A stretch of DNA of 64,000 nucleotides from Anaerotignum propionicum DSM 1682 (lineage in GTDB: Bacteria; Bacillota; Clostridia; Lachnospirales; Anaerotignaceae): the NCBI RefSeq assembly GCF_001561955.1, contig NZ_CP014223.1, positions 1,302,001 through 1,366,000 of the forward strand. Direction: 5' to 3'. Positions 43,194 to 50,841 of this stretch are shown in pieces; position 1 is the stretch's first letter, and every line of letters begins with the position of its first letter. The translations under genes were made by a program, and so were the position numbers. Under the pieces are notes generated by a model. The model made no database searches. It saw only the letters and a list, made by a program, of their open reading frames with translations, and was not told the origin of the DNA.

Positions 43194-43883
43194 CTATTTA
43201 TGGGGATAACTATCAAATTCAAAACTTTTCATTTCATTTTCCTTTAGTACTTTTATTTTAGTTCCCATCTTCTTAATGAGTCCTTGAGCTTCCAGTTCAT
43301 TTATACATCTGCTTAAATGCCGATAACTTACTCCGAGGATTTCGGATAGTTCTTTATAGGAAAAAGGAAACTCAGCTAATTTTGAAGTTTTATTCATATA
43401 TTCCAAAATGTATCCAACTAAACGGTTTTTCAGTGGATATAAGATGTTATTTGAACTTATGCTGCTGATAGCATCAAATTTATTACATAAATCAATGCAT
43501 AGATATTTTAAAAAAATGCTATTGTTCAGTCCGTAAGTTTTTATCTTATCTATAGGAAAAGCTATACATAAACAGTCTGAAAGAGCTTCTACATGACATC
43601 TATATCTGGTTTCAGTAAAAAGCTCGATATCACCTAAATTAGTGATTGAATCAAATATTCTCAAACACAATATTTTACCATCTGCTGAAACGGTAAATAC
43701 CTTTACATTTCCTTCTAATAGTATGTAAAAATGCTCGATTTTCTCGCCTAATACACAGATCAGATCGCCTTTCTTAAATTGAAAAAATTCATGACTCAGC
43801 TCAAGATTTTCGTCAATAATCTCTCTCAAAGTAAATTTTTCTAAATAGTTGCTTAATCTTAGATTGTCTTTATATCTTTTCAT
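43194..43883 (-). CDS. Crp/Fnr family regulator (YeiL-like)
   Basis: 229 residues: an N-terminal cyclic-nucleotide-type beta-roll (FQFKKGDLICVLGEKIEHFYILLEG) and a C-terminal winged helix (SYKELSEILGVSYRHLSRCINELEAQGLI). No Cys arrangement for an Fnr cluster is evident at the N-terminus. GGAGATACT precedes the ATG. It is divergent from two YdcZ-type transporter genes, an arrangement in which such regulators usually control the transporters. The effector is unknown. Confidence 0.88.
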   Translation of the reverse strand: MKRYKDNLRLSNYLEKFTLREIIDENLELSHEFFQFKKGDLICVLGEKIEHFYILLEGNVKVFTVSADGKILCLRIFDSITNLGDIELFTETRYRCHVEALSDCLCIAFPIDKIKTYGLNNSIFLKYLCIDLCNKFDAISSISSNNILYPLKNRLVGYILEYMNKTSKLAEFPFSYKELSEILGVSYRHLSRCINELEAQGLIKKMGTKIKVLKENEMKSFEFDSYPHK

Positions 43884-43977
43884 AGTATCTCCAAATTTTT
43901 TTTAAACTGACAAATGTCCTATCTGTATTCTTAATCTGTATGATAATATCTATTCAACGCAGAAGGGAGTAACAATT

Positions 43978-44400
43978 ATGTATAAATTTATGGCTACATT
44001 AGATGGTGTCTTGATTGGTTTAATGGTAGTGCTGAATGGAATTTTAGCTTCTAAAACGGGAAATACCCAGTCCCTTGTAATAATCCATGGAGTTGGTTTC
44101 TTAGGATCCATCGTTTTACTTATAGGTAGTCGTACCCGCCTAAAAAGTATTAAGGGGTTGCCTTATTATCTTTTTACAGCTGGGGCATTGGGCATTTTTA
44201 CTGTGCTTTTTAACAATATTAGTTTTTTAAAGCTTGGTGCCACTCTTACGCTTTGCCTAAATTTGCTTGGACAACTTTTCGCTTCTATGATAATAGATCA
44301 TTTTGGTCTGCTGGGTCAACAGATAAATAAGGTTAATTTTCTAAAACTCCTTGGAGTTGCAATAATGACCTTAGGAATTATAGCCATGATATTAATTTAA
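43978..44400 (+). CDS. YdcZ (DUF606) DMT-type transporter subunit 1
   Basis: 140 residues with about five hydrophobic segments, half the size of a usual DMT transporter; such DUF606 proteins are thought to work as pairs. Visible family traits: LDGVLIGLMVVLNGILASKTGN at the N-terminus, with the conserved asparagine, and FLGSIVLL. GAAGGGAG lies before the ATG. The second subunit begins 14 nt after the stop. The transported compound is unknown; control by the divergent Crp-type regulator is likely. Confidence 0.85.
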   Translation: MYKFMATLDGVLIGLMVVLNGILASKTGNTQSLVIIHGVGFLGSIVLLIGSRTRLKSIKGLPYYLFTAGALGIFTVLFNNISFLKLGATLTLCLNLLGQLFASMIIDHFGLLGQQINKVNFLKLLGVAIMTLGIIAMILI

Positions 44401-44414
44401 GGAGGCTTCTTACT

Positions 44415-44870
44415 ATGTACATATTCTTTTCATTATTAGCAGGATGCTTAGTAATTCTGTGTATTTCAATAAATGGGAGGCTGGCTATCAAAGTTGGATT
44501 AATTCAAGCGGGTATAACGAATTATCTAGTGGGGCTTATCTGTTCAATTGTTTATTTTATTATAACAAGTAATGGTTTGCCCATTGATTTTTTATATTCA
44601 AGCATTCCATTTTATTACTTTTTAGGAGGGGTAGTGGGGTCAGTAATTATGCTTTTAAATAGTATAATAATAAATAATCTGTCAGCCGTTTATGTAACTG
44701 TTTTGGTGTTTATTGGACAGCTTTCCATAGGCGTTTTTATCGATTATTTACAGGCGGGTGATTTACCTGTGGGAAAAGTAATAGGGGGAATGTTGATCTT
44801 AGCTGGATTAAACGTTTATATAAAGGGTGGGGAAAGGACAGACTTAACGCATGATAAAATGGAAGTTTGA
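44415..44870 (+). CDS. YdcZ (DUF606) DMT-type transporter subunit 2
   Basis: 151 residues, about five hydrophobic segments: SLLAGCLVILCISINGRLAIK parallels the start of subunit 1, showing that the two are paralogues. AAGGAGG precedes the ATG at 44415. Together they probably form an antiparallel heterodimer, as known for paired small multidrug-resistance-like proteins. The C-terminus is short and charged. Confidence 0.85.
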   Translation: MYIFFSLLAGCLVILCISINGRLAIKVGLIQAGITNYLVGLICSIVYFIITSNGLPIDFLYSSIPFYYFLGGVVGSVIMLLNSIIINNLSAVYVTVLVFIGQLSIGVFIDYLQAGDLPVGKVIGGMLILAGLNVYIKGGERTDLTHDKMEV

Positions 44871-44933
44871 AAAGAATTGTGAGGGTAATATGGGAAGAAC
44901 TTATGTAAAATAGCTCTGGTGTAGTTAATAAGA

Positions 44934-44974
44934 GCCTTGGGAATGCGGTAATTACAGCATTCCAAGGCATTTTG
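44934..44974 (+). terminator. Terminator hairpin, similar to the one at 59055
   Basis: GCCTTGGGAATGC and GCATTCCAAGGC with an intervening loop, then ATTTTGTTTT. The 46 bases from 44931 match those from 59053 at most positions. The following 44975-45192 holds no gene. Confidence 0.7.
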
Positions 44975-45192
44975 TTTTAATTTCAACTCTCTCCTGAAAT
45001 CTATAAGTTAAAAAATTTTGTTTAGATGATTTAGCTCATGCTTATTTCTGTTATATCAGCTATTCATATATTTTTGACTTTCTCATTTATATTTCAAAGT
45101 CCAAAAGCGTGATTTTTGTTCTCTCATATATGTAGCATAAAGAAGAATATATATGAAGATAATTTAGGTATGCGTGAGTATTTCTCATGCAT

Positions 45193-45666
45193 CTATATTG
45201 TTATATTAATTACTTTTACACGGTTTTGCCTTGCATATTGTACAGTCTGAGCCGTTCCTCCAGTCGAATATATCTGGGCACAGATACAGTACAATGACCT
45301 ATCCACCATGTATTGATTTCGTTTTTTCATGCAATCATTGGTGTAAGTCTCTAAAACATAAACAATCTCATCCGCTTCATCAAGCAACCCATGATATAGC
45401 TTTTTCTGCTCTGTAGTCCAAAGTACATCCTGATTTCTGCACGGCAAGGCAAATACTAACTTGACATCATATCCCATTTCCTTTTTTGCAGTAATCACTG
45501 AAGCTGCTATCTGGTCAAATCCAAGGGCACCGCCTGATATGAAATCCGTTACGCCTTGACTGATGAGGTTGTCTATCTCTTGGTTAAGGCGTATCATAAT
45601 GCGCTGGATATTATCTTTCGGTAACCTGCGATGACCTGCAAAACAGCATGTTTTTGTTTTTTCCAT
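45193..45666 (-). CDS. SLOG-domain protein (DUF1273/YpsA-like)
   Basis: 157 residues of the SLOG (Rossmann-like nucleotide-binding) superfamily: CCFAGHRRLP at the N-terminus, FISGGALGFDQIAASVI as the glycine-rich loop, and LFALPCRNQD. YpsA-type proteins are linked to stress and phage or plasmid loci and may bind nucleotide-derived ligands. The start is the ATG at 45666 after AAGGAAGGG; the longer ORF to 45816 lacks a site and would run through the operator. It is divergent from a ribbon-helix-helix gene. Confidence 0.85.
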   Translation of the reverse strand: MEKTKTCCFAGHRRLPKDNIQRIMIRLNQEIDNLISQGVTDFISGGALGFDQIAASVITAKKEMGYDVKLVFALPCRNQDVLWTTEQKKLYHGLLDEADEIVYVLETYTNDCMKKRNQYMVDRSLYCICAQIYSTGGTAQTVQYARQNRVKVINITI

Positions 45667-45690
45667 ATTTATCAACCCTTCCTTGAAATA

Positions 45691-45715
45691 TAATGCACTA
45701 ATTTTTAGTGCATTA
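45691..45715. promoter_or_regulatory. Palindromic operator between SLOG and RHH genes
   Basis: TAATGCACTAA, 3 bases, TTAGTGCATTA: perfect 11-bp arms. Half-site-like copies (AGCACATTATA, AAGTGCATATT) lie at about 45729 and 45760. Probable autoregulatory sites of the RHH protein. Confidence 0.65.
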
Positions 45716-45790
45716 TAAGAATAATAGCACATTATATACTTAAAATAAAGGTATATTAAGTGCATATTTAGTTTTGAGAGGGTGAGTGAT

Positions 45791-45973
45791 TTGAAGAAAA
45801 ACAAACATATTAGCATTAGAATTGATGAAGATGTATTGCAAAAATTCCACTATGTATCTAAATATGAGGACCGCTCCGCCAGTGGGCAAATAATGTATCT
45901 CATTAACAACTGCATAAGAGAATTTGAAGAAAAGCATGGTGCAATTGAATTGCTTGATAAAGCAGAAAAATGA
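45791..45973 (+). CDS. Arc-type ribbon-helix-helix protein
   Basis: 60 residues: KHISIRIDEDVLQKFHYVSKYEDRSASGQIMYLINNCIREFE is a standard ribbon-helix-helix domain (strand residues about 5-11, two helices after). The start is probably TTG 45791 with GAGGGTGAGTGAT before it; GTG 45782 is the alternative but would overlap its site. It is typical of plasmid and conjugative-element regulators. It ends in a small hairpin (TGAGGCT ... AGCCTCA) that includes the stop codon. Confidence 0.75.
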   Translation: MKKNKHISIRIDEDVLQKFHYVSKYEDRSASGQIMYLINNCIREFEEKHGAIELLDKAEK

Positions 45974-46291
45974 GGCTCGTCACCACAAGCCTCATCCTAT
46001 CAGCTTGCATCATGTGTTTTCCTTTTCTGGCTTTTCCAAGTAAATGAGCAAGACCATTCTGTTCGATGATGGATTTGAAAAAGCTGTTTTGCTTACTGTT
46101 TATTCAAGTCAGCGTTTTTTCTGCTGTAATTTGCCCTTATTAAGCTGACTTGACAGAACGAAAACTTAATTCCTGTGTGAATTTTGAAATTTCAGCTATA
46201 TTCGTGCTAATGACCTTTCGGAAAGAGAACATATGATTTACCGCTAGGAAAAATTCAAAATTCTCCAAAGGATTTTGACAAAAGACAGCAA

Positions 46292-46330
46292 AAAAGAGCT
46301 AACTGACATTCCAAATCAGTTAGCTCTTTT
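46292..46330 (+). terminator. Strong terminator left of the island
   Basis: AAAAGAGCTAACTGA and TCAGTTAGCTCTTTT: a perfect 15-bp stem. The 45995-46290 stretch before it has no intact gene; broken coding-like pieces are possible. Confidence 0.8.
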
Positions 46331-46417
46331 ATATAATAGTGTTGCCAAAACGTTGCCATAAGGCTGTTCTCAATTCCATATACCCGTTTTTATTGGGTTA
46401 TCAGCGTTTCACAACAT

Positions 46418-46429
46418 TATTCCCACTCA
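46418..46429 (+). repeat. Left candidate attachment core (TTATTCCCACTC)
   Basis: Identical 12-bp direct repeat at 59100-59111, which lies 76 nt after the stop of a tyrosine-integrase fragment. Read on the minus strand it is GAGTGGGAATAA, a sequence that ends some target genes of integrative elements (as at the 3' end of guaA). No intact guaA is present here. Confidence 0.5.
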
Positions 46430-46518
46430 GTTTAAATTCGATTATTTTCATTCTATATGGCTTAAAAACGTATATGAAAAGGTATTAAATATAGGGCAGA
46501 ATAGGGGTTTTAGGGTTT

Positions 46519-46537
46519 ATAGTACGTTTTTAGTACG
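46519..46537 (+). repeat. 19-bp direct repeat, left copy
   Basis: ATAGTACGTTTTTAGTACG occurs here and at 59021-59039, where it overlaps the integrase stop codon. Both copies lie just inside the candidate attachment cores, so they are probably subterminal integrase-binding or end sequences. Confidence 0.6.
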
Positions 46538-46608
46538 CTTAAATTAATGATTAATTTAAGCATTTTAGAAGGGCGGTTGAGAAATACTCAAATATTTTGA
46601 ACACACTA

Positions 46609-46665
46609 TTGACGTACAGAATATTGTACTGTATAATTTAATTGTAAACGTACAGAATATTGTAC
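46609..46665 (+). promoter_or_regulatory. Promoter and twin operators of the YefM/YoeB genes
   Basis: TTGACG (46609), a 17-bp spacer and TATAAT (46632). The palindrome GTACAGAATATTGTAC occurs twice, at 46614-46629 exactly within the spacer and at 46650-46665 just downstream. This is expected for cooperative autorepression by an antitoxin-toxin complex. Confidence 0.8.
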
Positions 46666-46683
46666 TAAGTGGAGGTGTATATT

Positions 46684-46950
46684 ATGTTGGCTGTCAACTA
46701 TACTAACTTAAGGGAAAACATGAAAGCATATATGGATAAGGTGACAGATGATTATGAAACTATGATTGTCACTAGAAAGGATAACAAGAATGTGGTCATG
46801 ATTTCTGAAGAAGCTTATAATAATTTAATTGAAAACATTTATGTTATGGATAATAAACATAACTATGATTGGTTGATGGAGTCAAAAGCTCAACTTGAAA
46901 ATGGTAATACTAAAACTCATGAGCTGGTTGAGGTAAATGAGGATGAATAA
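46684..46950 (+). CDS. YefM/Phd-type antitoxin
   Basis: 88 residues: VNYTNLRENMKAYMDKVTDDYETMIVTRKDNKNVVMISEEAYN is the Phd/YefM DNA-binding fold, and the acidic C-terminal half would wrap the toxin. The start is the ATG at 46684 with GGAGGTG upstream; an ATG at 46669 overlaps the site. Partner of the overlapping YoeB-like toxin. It likely represses the operon through the twin palindromes. Confidence 0.9.
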   Translation: MLAVNYTNLRENMKAYMDKVTDDYETMIVTRKDNKNVVMISEEAYNNLIENIYVMDNKHNYDWLMESKAQLENGNTKTHELVEVNEDE

Positions 46951-47206
46951 GGTATTTACTGAAAACGGGTGGAAGGACTATGAGTATTGGCAAACGGAGG
47001 ATAGAAAAACTTTAAAGAAAATAAATCTTCTTTTGCAGGATATTGAGAGAAATGGAAATATTGGCATAGGTAAGCCTGAACCATTGACAGGTAATTTATC
47101 AGGGTATTGGAGTAGAAGAGTCAGTGATAAGGATAGGCTGATTTATAGAATTGATGATAAGAATATTTATATATTGGCTTGTAGGTATCACTACGGAGAT
47201 AAATAA
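46943..47206 (+). CDS. YoeB/Txe-type mRNA-cleaving toxin
   Basis: 87 residues: KVFTENGWKDYEYWQTEDRKTLKKINLLLQDI at the N-terminus, and the catalytic C-terminus GKPEPLTGNLSGYWSRRVSDKDRLIYRI ... ACRYHYGDK with the expected Glu, Arg, His and Tyr. It looks intact. It overlaps the antitoxin gene; the ATG at 46943 has the better spacing from GAGG than the one at 46937. YoeB toxins cleave mRNA at the ribosome A site. It probably stabilises the island. Confidence 0.9.
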   Translation: MNKVFTENGWKDYEYWQTEDRKTLKKINLLLQDIERNGNIGIGKPEPLTGNLSGYWSRRVSDKDRLIYRIDDKNIYILACRYHYGDK

Positions 47207-47220
47207 GTATGTGTGGATGA

Positions 47221-47247
47221 AGGGGACTTCTTATGGAGTCCTTTTTT
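47221..47247 (+). terminator. Terminator after the toxin-antitoxin genes
   Basis: GGGGACT, short loop and AGTCCTTTTTT. The region 47250-47815 is AT-rich, with no credible gene on either strand. Confidence 0.6.
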
Positions 47248-47815
47248 GTGTTAATTTTGAAAGGCAGTGATGGCAATCAGATCTAAACCATTCTGAATGT
47301 CAGGCAACAAAATTTCTAAAAGATTTAAGTGTAGGTAAATAATTATGAGTTTTAAAATAATTATTTTGTATTTTTAATATGCTTTATTGCATAGAACACG
47401 CTAATACTATAGGATTTTAAACATTTGGAAAAATCAATTTAACATAAAAAGAGTTTGTTAAATAAGATTTGTGTTTTAAATTTGCCTACAATATATGTCA
47501 CAAAAAACCTTACTTAACACAATCCTGTAATATGTTAAATAAGAGATTTACTTGGATAATGGCTGTAACCCTTGTATGGAGCGGGTTTTGAGCATTTGTA
47601 GTAAATAATGAATTATATTCAACTGTTTTATGCGAGCACCTAAAAAACGCAAAAGTGCCGATTTGTGATGAAATGATACTGTATTTTTCACGTGAGGAAA
47701 AGTAGAAAAAATGGCAGTAAATACTGATTTTATGGGATTTCAAGGTTTTTGGACAACAATGAACATAATTTCATTAACTGAACTGAAAATCGATATGCAT
47801 TGATATACATAGCAA

Positions 47816-47844
47816 ATCGGCACTTTTTCATTATAAGTGCCGAT
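47816..47844 (-). terminator. Terminator of the resolvase gene
   Basis: ATCGGCACTT and AAGTGCCGAT form a perfect 10-bp stem just downstream of the resolvase stop on the minus strand. A single arm (AAGTGCCGATT) recurs near 47653. Confidence 0.6.
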
Positions 47845-47858
47845 CGAATATTTATGCT

Positions 47859-48425
47859 TTAAGATTTTGTCTCAGCTTCCATTTGTTTTATGAATTTATC
47901 CAAGGTTGGGCGTGTTATGCCTAGTTCTTTTGCAAGCTGTACTTTGTTTACTTCTCGTCTCTTATATCTTTCGTAATGATCTTGAAAATTTTCAACTTTA
48001 ATTTCCTTACGGCCTTTGTATTTGCCATCCTTTACGGCAAGGGCTATACCTTCTCTTTGTCTTTCTAAAAGGTTGGTGCGCTCAAATTCATTTATTGCGC
48101 CTATCATGGTTAGCATGAGTTTTCCTGTTGGTGTGGTTGTGTCAATGTTTTCCTTTGTGCTAACAAGATGAACTCCTTTTTCTGTAAGTTGCTCAACGAT
48201 AGCAAGCAGGTCTTTCGTGCTTCTGGCAATTCTAGAGAAGTCATGTATATAAATTGTGTCTCCCGCTCTGGCGAAATCTAGCATTTCTTGCAGTTGTGGT
48301 CTTTTGGTATCCTTTGCACTTATTTTTTCCGTATACCATTTATCAATATTATATCTTTTAAGTGACTCTAACTGTCTACCCTCATTTTGTTCAATAGTGG
48401 AAACTCTAACATAAGCAAGATTCAT
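47859..48425 (-). CDS. Serine recombinase (resolvase/invertase family)
   Basis: 188 residues, normal for Tn3/plasmid resolvases. The catalytic domain has AYVRVSTIEQNEGRQ with the nucleophile S9, DFSRIARSTKDLL, and ERTNLLERQREGI. A C-terminal helix-turn-helix reads VNKVQLAKELGITRPTLDKFI. It looks active. It acts in dimer resolution or inversion on a mobile element or plasmid. Palindromic or repeated AT-rich sequence upstream (48426-48520) could include its recombination site, but I cannot define it. Confidence 0.92.
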   Translation of the reverse strand: MNLAYVRVSTIEQNEGRQLESLKRYNIDKWYTEKISAKDTKRPQLQEMLDFARAGDTIYIHDFSRIARSTKDLLAIVEQLTEKGVHLVSTKENIDTTTPTGKLMLTMIGAINEFERTNLLERQREGIALAVKDGKYKGRKEIKVENFQDHYERYKRREVNKVQLAKELGITRPTLDKFIKQMEAETKS

Positions 48426-48635
48426 AAGAACACCCCTTTTCTATTTATAATTATAACTATATGTAAATTATAAGTCAATAACTTTATTTACAAAATGTAA
48501 AATAATTATAAAAGTAACTTTAATTTTACTGAAAAAGGGCGGGGTAAAGATGTAAATTTAGGGTACACCCTATTTTTATACTTGAACAGATATATGAAGT
48601 TGTTTTTTTCGTTTTCATAACGTATACTAAAATTA

Positions 48636-48883
48636 TGGGTGACTGGGCTTCGTTTCGGACGTCAGCTAAGGGCATTGCATTTAGCACCTCAGCCCCTTTA
48701 AAAAGAAATATGCTCAATAGAACGACTAGGCAATGTAGCCTCTGGTTAGGGAATTGAGTATGTATATAAATATTCAAGTGTACAACTCGGGGAATTAGAC
48801 CCCGTTGTTAAGTAGCTTGAATATGTTCTTTAGATTTGGAAAAGAGCCTAGTTCCTTGTTTTTAATCGGAGCAGGCTCTTTTT
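48636..48883 (+). ncRNA. Candidate structured non-coding RNA, about 248 nt
   Basis: Promoter TTGTTT (48600), 17-bp spacer, TATACT (48623). No credible ORF follows. Several paired elements are visible: GGGC/GCCC near 48670-48696; CTCAAT (48713)/ATTGAG (48753) enclosing AGGC/GCCT; and a long hairpin at 48770-48824. The hairpin has nested pairs ATATTCAAG/CTTGAATAT, ACAA/TTGT and CGGGG/CCCCG. A terminator ends it: AAAAGAGCCT (48840) with AGGCTCTTTTT (48873). I do not recognise the family. A related 3' part is at 58281-58346. Confidence 0.55.
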
Positions 48884-49076
48884 GTGTTAGTTTGATATAA
48901 TTAAACCGTCCAATATTGGGTTGAGTTCAATTAGGGATAAGAATATGAGAAGTAATAATAAGAAAATATTAATAAGAAAATTGCAAAATGCTGGAAAAAG
49001 TTGGCTAAAAGTGTATAATTAATACTATAAGGTGGAAATTGTGGTTTATATAAATAATTTATAGAGGCAAACCTAT

Positions 49077-49204
49077 TATAGCAATTAGACCAAACTCGGT
49101 CAAAGCGTATTATAGCAATTATACGAAGTTAGTCTAAACGGTAGAGTATAGCAATTATACGAAGTTAGTCTAAACGGTAGAGTATAGCAATTATACGAAG
49201 TTAG
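49077..49204 (+). repeat. 36-bp tandem repeat upstream of DUF2971 gene
   Basis: Unit beginning TATAGCAATTATACGAAG and ending GTCTAAACGGTAGAG. Copies: a diverged 34-bp unit at 49077, perfect units at 49111-49146 and 49147-49182, and a partial unit at 49183-49204. No spacers, so not CRISPR. It ends 63 nt before the DUF2971 start, and may be protein-binding iterons or a slippage-prone promoter element. Confidence 0.8.
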
Positions 49205-49267
49205 AAATTAATTATCAATATAATTTTAAGAGCCAGATTTAGGTGAGAGTATAGAAAAGGAGTAGGT

Positions 49268-50212
49268 ATGATTTATCATTATTGTTCTCTAGATACATTT
49301 GCAGAAGTTATTAAGAATAAAACAATAAGATTGTCTGACTTAGATAAAACAAATGATTATATGGAAAAAAGATGGGGGATGGATTTGTTACAGGAGGCTT
49401 TAAAAAAAGAGCTAGTAAGTAACAGTATATCTATGAATTTGCTAGAAGATTATTGGTATAGTGATGATGCACATAATCATCTTGAACAATTAAATAATAA
49501 TATTAGCTATTATTTAGATCATCAAACACTTATTGCATGCTTTTCTTTAGAAAAAGATATTTTAAGTCAATGGCGTGCTTATGGACAAGATGGCGAAGGT
49601 ATGGCAATAGGATTCAATTATGACTATTTAAAACGTTTGTTAAAAGGGCACAGTAAGATTTCAATTGATAAGGTGATTTATAAGAAAAGCAAGCAGGAAA
49701 ATTTAATCAGGAACAAATTGTTTTTGCCAGCTGTAAATTATATGCGTGATATGTTTCAACGGGTTGCGGTAAGGTGTTCTGATGACTTTAACAAATTCTT
49801 TGTTGAGGAGTTTGATTGTTTTTGTGAGGTTTTATATACATATACAGAACAAGTTTTTACATTTTTAAAAAACCCGACATTTGAAGAAGAAAAAGAAGTG
49901 AGAATTGTTTACAATACTGGAATTTATGAAGAAATTAGTACAAAAGATTTGAGCGAAATATTGAGAGAAGAATTTAAAATTGGAATTAATCAAGAACTTA
50001 TCCTCCAACCCATGCAATATCAGGTTAAGGAAGATAAATTAGTGGCTTATTCGGATTTATGTTTTAAGAACTGTTTAGACGCTGGAATTATTAAAGAAAT
50101 TGTAATTGGACCTAAATCAAAGGTATCGGATATAGATATCCGTCAGTTTTTATTGACTAATGGGTTTGATGATAATATTGAGATTAAAAGGTCAGAGGCA
50201 TCTTATCGTTAG
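49268..50212 (+). CDS. DUF2971 family protein
   Basis: 314 residues. The start MIYHYCSLDTFAEVIKNKTIRLSDLDKTND and the central CFSLEKDILSQWRAYGQDGEGMAIGF are the defining motifs of DUF2971, whose members are common in defence islands but lack an established activity. The end reads VIGPKSKVSDIDIRQFLLTNG, also typical. AAGGAGTAGGT precedes the ATG. It is the first gene of the cassette-like run and is followed 2 nt after its stop by the first hairpin site. No partner gene overlaps it. Confidence 0.82.
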   Translation: MIYHYCSLDTFAEVIKNKTIRLSDLDKTNDYMEKRWGMDLLQEALKKELVSNSISMNLLEDYWYSDDAHNHLEQLNNNISYYLDHQTLIACFSLEKDILSQWRAYGQDGEGMAIGFNYDYLKRLLKGHSKISIDKVIYKKSKQENLIRNKLFLPAVNYMRDMFQRVAVRCSDDFNKFFVEEFDCFCEVLYTYTEQVFTFLKNPTFEEEKEVRIVYNTGIYEEISTKDLSEILREEFKIGINQELILQPMQYQVKEDKLVAYSDLCFKNCLDAGIIKEIVIGPKSKVSDIDIRQFLLTNGFDDNIEIKRSEASYR

Positions 50213-50214
50213 AA

Positions 50215-50243
50215 AGACATAGGGCTTCTCAATATGTCTATGG
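50215..50243 (+). repeat. Cassette-end hairpin site 1
   Basis: AGACATA (50215-50221), an 11-nt loop GGGCTTCTCAA, TATGTCT (50233-50239), then ATGG. It matches site 2 in architecture, with a compensatory A-to-G/T-to-C change in the stem and the shared loop piece TTCTCA. Confidence 0.6.
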
Positions 50244-50326
50244 TGGACAAGATACTTTGCAGCAATAAAGCATTAGTTCAATAATAAGTAGATATAATCT
50301 GAAAATTAGTGAGAGGTAGTAACTAT

Positions 50327-50728
50327 ATGAGGATAATCTTTAAACCATTGTTCGAATTTATTACTGGTAATGTTGCAGTAATGGATAATTTGATATACAA
50401 CTATTTAATACTGCTTGTGGTGGGCGAAATCGCATATCAACTAGCTTGGAGTTTTGTTGGAAATTTATATAGTATTGGAGCCATAGAGGGAAGAACTAGT
50501 GGTTCTTGCATCCACTGGAGCATCCGATTGATTACATATGTTTTCTGTGCTTATTTGATACGAGGTTTCATTTGGGTTTATGAGCTTGTGTTAAATGTAC
50601 CTTATTGGGTATGGTGGGTGCTGATAGGGATTAGTGCAGGCGCCTTAGTTACTGCAATAATAGTTGCAAATTTAAGAAAAAGAAAGATAAATGTTCATGG
50701 TATGGGCGACATTAAAGAAAATGATTGA
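50327..50728 (+). CDS. Small membrane protein, unknown family
   Basis: 133 residues with three or four hydrophobic segments (about 22-45, 66-86, 90-122) and a basic C-terminus (NLRKRKINVHG). The start is the ATG at 50327, because GAGAGGTAG lies just upstream; the ORF extends to 50309 without a site. I do not recognise the family. It stands alone between the DUF2971 and SIR2-STAND genes, and a weak version of the cassette-end motif (CCCATTATGG, about 50755) follows its stop by 26 nt. Confidence 0.6.
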   Translation: MRIIFKPLFEFITGNVAVMDNLIYNYLILLVVGEIAYQLAWSFVGNLYSIGAIEGRTSGSCIHWSIRLITYVFCAYLIRGFIWVYELVLNVPYWVWWVLIGISAGALVTAIIVANLRKRKINVHGMGDIKEND

Positions 50729-50841
50729 CCAGAAAGAATATAATGAAAATTAGTCCCATTATGGAATTGAAACACTAGATTATAAAATAATTTTAATAAA
50801 ATATTAGACTAGATATCTCATTAAAGAAAGGATTGCAAGTT

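Noticed and set aside
45667-45816. N-terminal 50 residues of the SLOG ORF
   Set aside because: They would be encoded by the operator/promoter region and lack a ribosome site; the SLOG domain begins at the ATG 45666.
47510-47743. 77-codon minus-strand ORF in the toxin-resolvase gap
   Set aside because: No ribosome site, low-complexity composition and no recognisable motif.
48526-48777. 83-codon minus-strand ORF
   Set aside because: It lies antisense to the candidate ncRNA; no ribosome site and no protein-like features.
49119-49140. loxP-like recombination site (TATACGAAGTTA)
   Set aside because: Only one 12-base arm matches; there is no inverted second arm at the right distance in any repeat unit, and no Cre-like gene nearby.
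49111-49204. CRISPR array (36-bp repeats)
   Set aside because: The 36-bp units are directly adjacent, with no spacers, and no cas genes are present.
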